In this document: positions 1 through 5,500 of the stretch, piece after piece
How positions within the stretch are numbered: the first letter of the stretch is position 1
Layout: each line of letters begins with the position of its first letter
Notes under the pieces: generated by a model
What the model was told of the DNA's origin: nothing
Databases searched by the model: none
Seen by the model: only the letters and a program-made list of their open reading frames with translations
NCBI RefSeq assembly: GCF_027066465.1
Contig: NZ_JAMONU010000163.1
Location: 1-7,144, forward strand
Origin: Thermococcus sp.
GTDB lineage: Archaea; Methanobacteriota_B; Thermococci; Thermococcales; Thermococcaceae
DNA length: 7,144 bases
Direction of reading: 5' to 3'
Translations under genes and position numbers: made by a program

Positions 1-283
1 GGAACATCAGAAAGGCTGTCACGAGGGTTATTAACGCACTCATCCGGTCGACTTCATAAATTATACCCACTGGAGCCGTCCAGCCGCCAAAAGTGTAAAT
101 CAACGGTTCTTTTGAAGAGTAAGCCAGCTGGAAAAGCTTGAACGCGGCAACCGCCGTTAGAGCAGTTCCCGTTAGTGCGTAAAGTCCAGCAACCTTTCTG
201 TTTCCCCCAGTGATTATCGAAGTGAGCGGCAGTGCAAAGGCAAACACTATTGGGATTACGGGGGTTAAACCGAGGACGTTCAT
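1..283 (-). CDS. mnhD: Mrp/Mnh Na+/H+ antiporter subunit D, N-terminal part (runs off left edge)
   Basis: Only the first 94 codons are in the window; the gene continues past base 1. The translation starts MNVLGLTPVIPIVFAF and shows three hydrophobic stretches, at about residues 4-24, 31-52 and 77-94. The segment FGGWTAPVGIIYEVDRMSAL (about 65-84) is the signature of the MrpD/NuoL/NuoN family, whose members have W-x-PP-GI-Y-VD-x-LSAL at this place. In the family this is a 14-helix ion-translocating membrane subunit that works with the other Mrp proteins to exchange H+ and Na+. The ATG at 283 is chosen because a strong ribosome site (GAGGTGGTGA) precedes it, and translation from it gives the expected family N-terminus. 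It follows mnhE by 10 bases. The key TM5 glutamate and TM7 lysine lie outside the window, so function cannot be judged here. MrpA versus MrpD is not fully settled by the N-terminus, but mnhC/mnhE context favours D. Confidence 0.88.
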   Translation of the reverse strand, partial: MNVLGLTPVIPIVFAFALPLTSIITGGNRKVAGLYALTGTALTAVAAFKLFQLAYSSKEPLIYTFGGWTAPVGIIYEVDRMSALITLVTAFLMF

Positions 284-285
284 TA

Positions 286-295
286 TCACCACCTC
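286..295 (-). promoter_or_regulatory. Ribosome binding site of mnhD
   Basis: The minus strand reads GAGGTGGTGA six (GAGGTG core) or two bases before the ATG at 283. It matches the archaeal anti-Shine-Dalgarno sequence and overlaps the TGA stop of mnhE (296-294), so translation of the two genes is probably coupled. It decides the mnhD start, the only gene start here with a real intergenic gap (10 bases). Confidence 0.75.
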
Positions 296-779
296 ACTCA
301 AATATCCTCCTCGCAAACCGTTCAAAGTCTTCGCAAATCTCTTTTTTAGCCTCTATCGGGTCTTTCGTTGCCACGCTAATCCAGTTCACGTATAGAAAAT
401 CCCCGTCAACGTCAACAACAACGGTTCCAGGGGTGTTGGTTATCGAGTTGGCGACGAGTGCCCTTGCGTATTCGTCCTTAACTCCCAGGGGAACCCTGAC
501 GATTCCAGGCTCGACTTTTCCCGTGATTATCCTTCGAATAACGTCCAAGTGCGCCCTGACCTCCGCAACGAGGAAGTACCAGAGGAAATAAGCCAGCCCC
601 CATACCCATCTGATTGGACTGAAAGCCTTCGCGTCGTTTTTGACGAGGAACCTCCCCACGAGTGCCCCAACGACCGCGGCCGCAATGACTCCCGTGACGA
701 TATCGTAGGGTGTGAGGGAGCCGGTAAAGAGTATGTACGTCAGAAAAACCAGGACTGTTGTTGAGACCGTCCCCCTCAT
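294..779 (-). CDS. mnhE: Mrp/Mnh Na+/H+ antiporter subunit E
   Basis: 161 residues, the usual length for MrpE. Two hydrophobic segments near the N-terminus (about 7-20 and 25-45) and a third (about 57-73) are followed by a soluble C-terminal domain. The family signature is clear at 111-134: NSITNTPGTVVVDVDGDFLY followed by VNWI, where the family has NSITLTPGT...V-D...LYVHWI. MrpE is an accessory membrane subunit of the multisubunit Na+/H+ antiporter and is homologous to MbhA of the Pyrococcus membrane hydrogenase. The ATG overlaps the stop of mnhC in an ATGA, and GGGAGGGGGGAG lies just upstream. It is unusual in position: in mbh operons, as I recall them, the E-type gene comes first (before F and G), whereas here it sits between C and D. 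Confidence 0.95.
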   Translation of the reverse strand: MRGTVSTTVLVFLTYILFTGSLTPYDIVTGVIAAAVVGALVGRFLVKNDAKAFSPIRWVWGLAYFLWYFLVAEVRAHLDVIRRIITGKVEPGIVRVPLGVKDEYARALVANSITNTPGTVVVDVDGDFLYVNWISVATKDPIEAKKEICEDFERFARRIFE

Positions 780-1177
780 TTCTCCCCCCTCCCGAAAGCC
801 GCGAGCATTTCGCCGACTTTTCGGGCGTCAACCGTTCCGTAAAGCCTGTGAACTTGAACTATTGCAAACGCTATGAGGACGTTAACGGCCATTCCGATGA
901 CGACAGCGGTCAGAACTAAGGCTTGGGGGAGCGGGTCAACGGCCGTCTTAACGAACTCCCCGAGGGCCGTTTTGGAGAGACTGGGCAGGATTGGTGGAAC
1001 CACCGGGTATATCAGGCGGTAGCCGAGGAGAACCATGAGAACGTTGGCAGTGTCTCCGAAGATTGTGAGGGCTATCAGCTTTTTCACAAGGTTTGGTTTC
1101 GCAACAATACCGTACACGCTTATTACGAGGGTCGCGAGGAGGGAAATCAACGTGAAGCTCCACAGCAGGAGAATCAT
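776..1177 (-). CDS. mnhC: Mrp/Mnh Na+/H+ antiporter subunit C (NuoK-like)
   Basis: 133 residues with three hydrophobic segments (about 3-24, 33-58 and 84-108), the NuoK/MrpC fold. The most diagnostic stretch is DPLPQALVLTAVVIG at 81-95, which matches the DPLPQALVLTAIVIG motif conserved in MrpC and MbhG; this loop and helix, including Gln85, is important in characterised Mrp antiporters. The protein contributes to the ion pathway between the MrpA/B part and MrpD. The C-terminal tail after about residue 110 is hydrophilic (VDARKVGEMLAAFGRGEK) and probably faces the cytoplasm. The ATG at 1177 overlaps the stop of the preceding mnhB fusion gene as ATGA and is preceded by GGGGGTGAGG. The stop in turn overlaps the mnhE start, so all three are likely co-translated. 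Confidence 0.95.
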   Translation of the reverse strand: MILLLWSFTLISLLATLVISVYGIVAKPNLVKKLIALTIFGDTANVLMVLLGYRLIYPVVPPILPSLSKTALGEFVKTAVDPLPQALVLTAVVIGMAVNVLIAFAIVQVHRLYGTVDARKVGEMLAAFGRGEK

Positions 1178-1932
1178 CGCCTCACCCCCAGGAATTTTCT
1201 GAACTTTTCCTCTGGAATGCTGAGCAGGAGGAAAACCGCCGTGAAGCCTGCCCCAACGGCCAGGTACTCGAAGAAGTTGTAGAACACCAGCGAACCCCCC
1301 AGGGGCACTCCGAGGGCCTTTGCCGGGAAGATGGGTTGATTCTGCATGATGTAGCCGCCGAGGAGGAGTGGGACTAGGGCAGTGAGTGCAATTCCGAGCA
1401 GTCCGATTGAACGGATTATTATGGCTCTAGTCTTGTCGAGGCCGTTCTTTTCAAGCGCGTACTTGGTGTAGACCGCTATTATCAGCAACGGAGCAACAGC
1501 CAGTGCGGAGCCACCCTGGAAGCCGCCGCCGGGTGTTAATTGACCGTGGAGTGCTATTGAAGCTGAAACGGCCAGAATCATGGCAACGGTGACTTTCGTT
1601 ACCGTCGCAACAGGCCCTGGAAGTTCGAGCTTCGGCTCACCCCTCTTGGCTTCCTCTGCCTGTCCCTTGTTAAGCCTGAAGAGGGTTAGGCTTCCTATTA
1701 TGGCCAGGAAGAAGACCGCCGTTTCGAACAGAGTGTCAACCCCGCGGTAGTCCCAGACTATTGAGGTGACCGCTTCGGGGCTTTTCGCGGAGTACCTTCC
1801 GAAGTAGCTGTTTTGAAGGTAGAACTCGCCGAGGGGATGGAGGTTCTTCTGAGGGGGAACCATACGGGAAACGTAGCAGGAAACCGTGAGGACGATAAGG
1901 AGAACGATTATTAAACCCGCAAGGCGTTTCAT
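1174..1932 (-). CDS. mnhB: Fused MbhE-like (MrpA C-terminal) and MrpB/MnhB antiporter subunit
   Basis: 252 residues, about the sum of Pyrococcus MbhE (about 100) and MbhF/MrpB (about 150), and both parts can be seen. The N-terminal part (1-90) has a membrane segment at 5-22, then IVWDYRGVDTLFETAVFF at 58-75 leading into a second helix. This is the YRG-x-DTL-x-E motif of the MrpA C-terminus and MbhE. A charged linker (about 88-104) follows. The C-terminal part carries HGQLTPGGGFQGG at 129-141, the hallmark of MrpB, with further helices at about 140-156, 172-193 and 222-238. In Mrp and Mbh structures this region with the DUF4040 subunit is proposed to form a Na+ path, which is inferred here. 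The ATG at 1932 follows the stop of the DUF4040 gene with no gap and has GAGGTGGTG upstream. I see no sign of a frameshift joining two genes; the reading frame is continuous and sensible throughout. Confidence 0.93.
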   Translation of the reverse strand: MKRLAGLIIVLLIVLTVSCYVSRMVPPQKNLHPLGEFYLQNSYFGRYSAKSPEAVTSIVWDYRGVDTLFETAVFFLAIIGSLTLFRLNKGQAEEAKRGEPKLELPGPVATVTKVTVAMILAVSASIALHGQLTPGGGFQGGSALAVAPLLIIAVYTKYALEKNGLDKTRAIIIRSIGLLGIALTALVPLLLGGYIMQNQPIFPAKALGVPLGGSLVFYNFFEYLAVGAGFTAVFLLLSIPEEKFRKFLGVRR

Positions 1933-2187
1933 TCACACCACCTCGTACCTCCCGGTTTTCCCTATCACGAATATCAGAAGGGCCGAGTATATCCCAACCG
2001 CTATCGCCACGTACGCGAGCACTATGTCCGGCGCCATGAGGAGGTAGAAGATTATGGCGTAGGCTATGGCCTGAACAGCCGAGTAGGCGACCGCCTTAAG
2101 GAGGTCCCTCTCGGTTATGGCCAGGTATGAAAACACAAGGCCTATCAGGGCTGTTATCGATAGTATCGCAAGGTGAACGGCTATCAC
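1933..2187 (-). CDS. DUF4040/MbhD-like small antiporter subunit (MrpA C-terminal segment)
   Basis: 84 residues and almost wholly hydrophobic, with about three helices (2-24, 30-50 and 53-75). The stretch ERDLLKAVAYSAVQAIAYAI followed by IFYLLMAPD resembles the DUF4040 family (MbhD, C-terminal part of MrpA), in which a helix leads to an APD motif. The start is taken as GTG at 2187: it overlaps the mnhG stop as GTGA and GGGAGGCG stands five bases upstream. The ATG at 2226 would add 13 hydrophilic residues, overlap mnhG by 43 bases and push the protein away from the family N-terminus. An odd point is that the conserved APDVALTEAAVG pattern reads APDIVLAYVAIAVG here, so the usual glutamate is Tyr59. 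The role, by homology, is part of the Na+ translocating region together with the fused MbhE/MnhB protein. Confidence 0.87.
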   Translation of the reverse strand: MIAVHLAILSITALIGLVFSYLAITERDLLKAVAYSAVQAIAYAIIFYLLMAPDIVLAYVAIAVGIYSALLIFVIGKTGRYEVV

Positions 2188-2531
2188 TTTCTCGCCTCCC
2201 TTAGGTGGTCGACCTTCGGTTTCCACTCCACGACCCCGCTCCTATGGGCGGCGTAGGCCAGTGCCGTCGCCCCGGCCGGGGCCACGAGAAGGACTATAAC
2301 GCCGGTAATGAAGCTGGCCCCCGCCACGGCATACCTGTGCGGAAACCCGGCTCCGAGCGCCAGCATGCTCACTCCAAACAGCGGAACCACGGCCCCACCA
2401 ATCGTTCCCACAGTGGCGGCGTGAAGGCGGACGTAGAAGTTGGGGAACTTCAGCAGGCCGATTGCACCGAAAAGGTCGCAGATGCCTCCAAGCACCACGA
2501 GGAACGCCCCGAGGAGGAAGGCTACGCTCAT
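2184..2531 (-). CDS. mnhG: Mrp/Mnh Na+/H+ antiporter subunit G
   Basis: 115 residues, the normal MrpG length. Three hydrophobic helices are visible (about 3-25, 42-62 and 68-94). Two MrpG/MbhC signatures are present: GLLKFPNFYVRLHAAT at 25-40 (family pattern GLLRFPD-x-Y-x-RLHAAT) and APAGATALAYAAHRSG at 84-99 (family pattern PV-x-AH-x-I-x-RAA). MrpG is a small accessory membrane subunit needed for assembly and activity of the antiporter. The ATG overlaps the mnhF stop as ATGA, and GGGGAGGTGG precedes it by about four bases. The last 15 residues (KPKVDHLREARK) are charged and probably cytoplasmic. Confidence 0.95.
   Translation of the reverse strand: MSVAFLLGAFLVVLGGICDLFGAIGLLKFPNFYVRLHAATVGTIGGAVVPLFGVSMLALGAGFPHRYAVAGASFITGVIVLLVAPAGATALAYAAHRSGVVEWKPKVDHLREARK
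2193..2200 (-). promoter_or_regulatory. Ribosome binding site deciding the GTG start of the DUF4040 subunit
   Basis: GGGAGGCG on the minus strand, five bases before GTG at 2187. It supports the non-ATG start over the upstream in-frame ATG at 2226. It lies inside the 3' end of mnhG, in keeping with coupled translation through the GTGA overlap. Confidence 0.7.
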
Positions 2532-2806
2532 GCTCCCACCTCCCCCCTGGCCAGGTGGTTCGCCACGTACAGGTCGAGGAGGTACGCCCAGAGCGCCAGC
2601 GTTACCGCGCCCCCGATGAGGTATGTGCTCCTGAAGTAGAGGGCCAGAATGGCCATGAAGGCCGCTATGTCAAAGCTCATGCAGTCAACTGCGAGAATCA
2701 TGTCCGGAACCGTTGGCCCCCTAACGGCCCTCAGGGCGTATATAACGAACGCCGCCAGATAAAGTGGGAAGGCGATTTCAACAACCGTAAGGATGCCGAA
2801 CTGCAT
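2528..2806 (-). CDS. mnhF: Mrp/Mnh Na+/H+ antiporter subunit F
   Basis: 92 residues with three hydrophobic helices (about 5-26, 46-58 and 62-83), as in MrpF and MbhB. The family motif R-GPT-x-x-DR-x-x-A-x-D is recognisable as RGPTVPDMILAVDCMS at 29-44, with Asp35 and Asp41 kept and the usual Arg after the first Asp replaced by Met. MrpF is a small membrane subunit of the multisubunit Na+/H+ antiporter. This gene marks the switch from the hydrogenase module to the Mrp module: its ATG at 2806 follows the stop of the hydrogenase small subunit by one base, with GAGGAGGGT upstream. The lack of any gap shows that both modules are on one transcript. Confidence 0.93.
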   Translation of the reverse strand: MQFGILTVVEIAFPLYLAAFVIYALRAVRGPTVPDMILAVDCMSFDIAAFMAILALYFRSTYLIGGAVTLALWAYLLDLYVANHLARGEVGA

Positions 2807-2807
2807 C

Positions 2808-3371
2808 TCAGACCCTCCTCACGGCTATTTTTGGGAGAAAGTGTCTTGTCCCTTTGGCTTCCCTCACAAGGGCTTCGAGTCTGGATTTCTCGGCTTCGAG
2901 GCTCTCTTCAGGCTCGACGTAAACCTGGGCGAACTGCTTCTTCTGAAGCATGCCCCTGGCAAGCGCAACTCCGTAGATTATGGCCTCCGGTTTCGGCGGA
3001 CAACCAGGGATGAAAACGGTAGCGGGCGGTTCGATGTTGTATTCTTCCTTTAGGATTTTGTAAAGCTCTTTAATTCCCCCAATGACGGAATACGTGTCGT
3101 ACCAGATGCCTCCCCCGCAGGCGCAGGCTCCAATAGCGAGAACCACTTTAGGGTCGGGAACGGCTGTAAGAGCATCTATGACTTTGGGAAGGCACTCCCT
3201 CGTGATGGGCCCGGTGAACGCTATGGCATCGGCGTGTCTCGGACTTCCAACGAGCTTTATCCCAAGCCTCTCGACGTCGTTTCTTGGTGCGAACATGTTG
3301 AGAACTTCTATGTCGCATCCATTGCACGAGCCTGAGTTGAGGTGGAAGACCCAGAGGCTTCTCTTTATCAT
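2808..3371 (-). CDS. [NiFe] hydrogenase small subunit, HycG/EchC/NuoB-like
   Basis: 187 residues. It holds the [4Fe-4S] cluster nearest the NiFe site and hands electrons to the large subunit. The family pattern is complete: SCNGCD with Cys16 and Cys19, GACACGGG with Cys83 and Cys85, and PGCPPKPE with Cys124. These provide the four ligands of the proximal cluster, as in group 4 hydrogenases and complex I NuoB. There is no second or third cluster domain and no Tat signal, both typical of the short cytoplasm-facing group 4 type. A charged C-terminal tail (about 153-187, rich in Glu, Lys and Arg) follows the core. The ATG overlaps the stop of the polyferredoxin gene as ATGA and has GGGGGTG upstream. 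Neighbours make it part of a Mrp-linked H2-evolving complex. Confidence 0.95.
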   Translation of the reverse strand: MIKRSLWVFHLNSGSCNGCDIEVLNMFAPRNDVERLGIKLVGSPRHADAIAFTGPITRECLPKVIDALTAVPDPKVVLAIGACACGGGIWYDTYSVIGGIKELYKILKEEYNIEPPATVFIPGCPPKPEAIIYGVALARGMLQKKQFAQVYVEPEESLEAEKSRLEALVREAKGTRHFLPKIAVRRV

Positions 3372-3874
3372 TTTCTACACCCCCAGAGCCTCCATTCTGA
3401 GGTCTTCTCCATCCGGCACTCGGGGCACAGAAGGAGCAACTCCCTCTCCCAGGGGGGAACGTTCTCCGCCACCTGTATCAGGTGCCTGTAGGTATCGAAC
3501 GGTTTCCCGCACTTGCTGCAACGGACGAGTTTGAGCTCGACCACCTGATGGAGGTCATCATGGTCTGGAGTTGCCAGCTCAAACTCCTTCGTCAGCTTTA
3601 TTGCCCCTACAGGACAGACATCCTGACAGCGGGCGCAGAATATACACCTCCCTAGGAAGAGGTGCACAACCCTCACTCCTCTCTCAACGTCGTCGTAGAC
3701 TTGGATTGCTTGGGGCGGGCAGGCGTTTGCACAGGCGCCGCAACCGATGCACTTCTCTCCATCTATCACGGGCTTTCCCCGGTAGTCCTCCGGCACCTCA
3801 ATCGGCGCAAAGGGATACTTCTCCGTGACCTTGCCTATGGAGAGGGCTTTAGAAATGAGTTTAAGCCTTCCCAT
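3368..3874 (-). CDS. HycF/HyfH/NuoI-like 2x[4Fe-4S] electron-transfer subunit with C-terminal Cys4 motif
   Basis: 168 residues. Two classic ferredoxin motifs are present: CIGCGACANACP (Cys42, 45, 48, 52) and CIFCARCQDVCP (Cys77, 80, 83, 87), which bind two [4Fe-4S] clusters and relay electrons to the small subunit. The C-terminal part adds two more CxxC pairs, CSKCGKPF (Cys119, 122) and CPEC (Cys150, 153). This arrangement is also found in the FHL protein HycF and probably makes a zinc-ribbon or rubredoxin-like metal site. The N-terminal stretch with KYPFAPIEVPEDYRGKP is typical of HycF/NuoI homologs in front of the first cluster. The start ATG lies inside the end of the large subunit gene (14-base overlap), with AGGAGGGTGG upstream. 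The external electron donor module is not in the window. Confidence 0.95.
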   Translation of the reverse strand: MGRLKLISKALSIGKVTEKYPFAPIEVPEDYRGKPVIDGEKCIGCGACANACPPQAIQVYDDVERGVRVVHLFLGRCIFCARCQDVCPVGAIKLTKEFELATPDHDDLHQVVELKLVRCSKCGKPFDTYRHLIQVAENVPPWERELLLLCPECRMEKTSEWRLWGCRK

Positions 3875-5498
3875 TGCCCACCCTCCTGATTCCTTCCTCC
3901 AGAGAACCTCTCCACAGGACTCTACCGTTTTCTGAGTCTATTATGGAGACGTGGTCTGTGCATGAGAAGCACGGGTCTATTGAGGCTATGATTATGGGAG
4001 CGTCCGCGATGTCATTGCCCCTGAGCATGATGGGAATCGCGGGCAGGTTGTTGTAGGTTGAGGCCCTCGGATGCCAGCGGTAGACCTTGTTCTCGCCCCA
4101 CGTTATTACAAGGTGCACGTCCTCTCCCCTGGGAGCTTCGGTGACGCCAAGGCCAAGCTTGAAGCTTGGTATCTCGTAGTCCTCGTTTATGAGCTCTCCT
4201 TCCGGCATGTTGTCCAGTGCCTGTTTTATCATACTGAAGCTCTGGAAAGTTTCGTCGTATCTCACGAGGAACCGTGAGAGAACGTCTTCACCTTTGTAAA
4301 CGGGAACCTCAAAGTCAAGGTCGCCGTATGCCGCGTACGGATGGTCCCTCCTGACGTCCGTGTCTATTCCTGATGCCCTCGCAACCGGTCCAACAACACC
4401 TATTTCCCTGCCTTTCTTTTTCGGAAGAACACCGACGTTCTCCATCCTTTCTTTGAGCTCCCCCATCTTGACAACGTTGTCGAGGATTTCTCTGCTGTCC
4501 TTTTCTGCGAGGTCGAGGAGCTCCAGAACCTTTCTCTTTTTTTTCTCCGGGATATCCCTCCTAACGCCACCGATAATGTTTATTCCGTAGGTTTTCCTGT
4601 TGCCAGTTATTAGCTCCGCTATGTCCATAATGTACTCCCTGGCCCTCCAGAGGTGCATGAAACCGCTGTCAAAGCCAAGGAGATGACAGGCAACTCCAAA
4701 CCAGAGGAGGTGACTGTGAAGCCTCTCAATTTCAAGCATTATTGTTCTGATGTACCTTGCGCGCTCTGGAACGTAGATACCTGCGGCATCCTCAACGGCT
4801 TGACAGTAAGCAGTCGAGTGCGTGCAGCCGCAGATGCCGCATATTCTCTCGGCCAGGAATGGTACTTGGTTGAGGGTCATTCTGCTTTCTGCGAGTTTTT
4901 CCATGCCTCTGTGAATATGGAATCCCCTGTATTTTGCATCAACGATTTTGTCCCCTTTTACGTAGAGCTCGAAGTACTCCGGCTCGTGGAGAGTTGGGTG
5001 ATAAGGCCCGAGAGGCACTTCGATGATATCGGGCCTGGGTTTCTTCCTTCCCTCCTTTGGTTTGGCTGGAGGGAGCTTCTTGTTGTACGGAAAGTCCTTT
5101 CTCAGAGGGTATACTCCTTCAGGCCAATCTTCAGGCAGGATGAGTCTTTCCGGCTCTGGATGGCCATCAAAAATGATTCCCAGCATATCCATAGCTTCTC
5201 TCTCTGACCAGCTGGCTCCCTCTATCACAGGAGTTATCGATGGCAGTGTGAGCTCATTGGTGGGAGTTGTCAACTTGAGAATTACGTGCCTCCTCTCGGC
5301 CTCGCAGTTGAAGACGTGGTACATTGCGAACCTCATATTGACAGGTCTCTCATCAACCCCCATTCCACAAGAGTAGTAACAGCCGGCGTTGAACAGGCCC
5401 TTAGCTATTTCCCTAGCTCTCTCGGGACTTACCTCCGCGACCGTTACCCTGTCATCGTGCCGCAGTATCTTGCATCCTTTCAGTACCTCAACCACCAT
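3861..5498 (-). CDS. Group 4 [NiFe] hydrogenase large subunit fused to NuoC domain (HycE-like)
   Basis: 545 residues from the chosen start. It is a HycE-type fusion: an N-terminal NuoC/30-kDa domain (about 1-150, with SEREAMDMLGIIFDGHPEPE at 98-117 and then PEDW and PLRKDFP), followed by the catalytic NuoD/large-subunit domain. In Mbh these are two genes (mbhK, mbhL). Nickel ligands are complete: RICGICGCTH gives Cys220 and Cys223, and DPCFSCTDH gives Cys510 and Cys513. Other family marks are HIHRGMEK (195-202), GGVRRDI (310-316) and EAPRGE (454-459). It reduces protons to H2 using electrons from the small subunit. A 29-residue tail follows His516; the equivalent tail of HycE is removed by a protease during nickel insertion, so the same may happen here. 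The ATG at 5498 is preferred because GATGGGGTGG lies five bases upstream; the in-frame ATG at 5531 would overlap the previous gene and has only a weak site. Confidence 0.96.
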   Translation of the reverse strand: MVVEVLKGCKILRHDDRVTVAEVSPERAREIAKGLFNAGCYYSCGMGVDERPVNMRFAMYHVFNCEAERRHVILKLTTPTNELTLPSITPVIEGASWSEREAMDMLGIIFDGHPEPERLILPEDWPEGVYPLRKDFPYNKKLPPAKPKEGRKKPRPDIIEVPLGPYHPTLHEPEYFELYVKGDKIVDAKYRGFHIHRGMEKLAESRMTLNQVPFLAERICGICGCTHSTAYCQAVEDAAGIYVPERARYIRTIMLEIERLHSHLLWFGVACHLLGFDSGFMHLWRAREYIMDIAELITGNRKTYGINIIGGVRRDIPEKKKRKVLELLDLAEKDSREILDNVVKMGELKERMENVGVLPKKKGREIGVVGPVARASGIDTDVRRDHPYAAYGDLDFEVPVYKGEDVLSRFLVRYDETFQSFSMIKQALDNMPEGELINEDYEIPSFKLGLGVTEAPRGEDVHLVITWGENKVYRWHPRASTYNNLPAIPIMLRGNDIADAPIIIASIDPCFSCTDHVSIIDSENGRVLWRGSLEEGIRRVGNGKA

Positions 5499-5500
5499 TT

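Noticed and set aside
1870..1932. Lipoprotein-like N-terminus (LTVSC) on the MbhE/MnhB fusion
   Set aside because: The hydrophobic stretch matches the first membrane helix of MbhE-type proteins; the sequence before Cys19 is a poor lipobox and an integral antiporter subunit would not be expected to be cleaved there.
2188..2226. ATG start at 2226 for the DUF4040 protein
   Set aside because: It would add 13 charged residues and overlap mnhG by 43 bases; GTG at 2187 has a strong ribosome site and a GTGA overlap.
2462..3013. Open frame of 183 codons on the plus strand across mnhF and the small subunit
   Set aside because: It runs antisense to two clear genes with an Arg/Pro-rich, low-complexity translation typical of shadow frames.
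3478..3560. C/D-box-like pattern on the minus strand (ATGATGA near 3558, CTGA near 3480)
   Set aside because: The spacing of about 80 bases is too long for an archaeal C/D sRNA, I found no well-placed D'/C' pair, and the bases are explained by codons of the polyferredoxin gene.
4153..4169. Perfect inverted repeat CCAAGCTT-G-AAGCTTGG inside the large subunit gene
   Set aside because: It codes for the conserved SFKLGLG stretch before EAPRGE, has almost no loop, and there is no second copy I noticed. Chance is the simplest explanation.
4653..5207. Long open frame of 184 codons on the plus strand
   Set aside because: It is antisense to the well-supported large subunit gene, its translation resembles no family I know, and it has no convincing ribosome site. 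It is a shadow of high-GC codon use.
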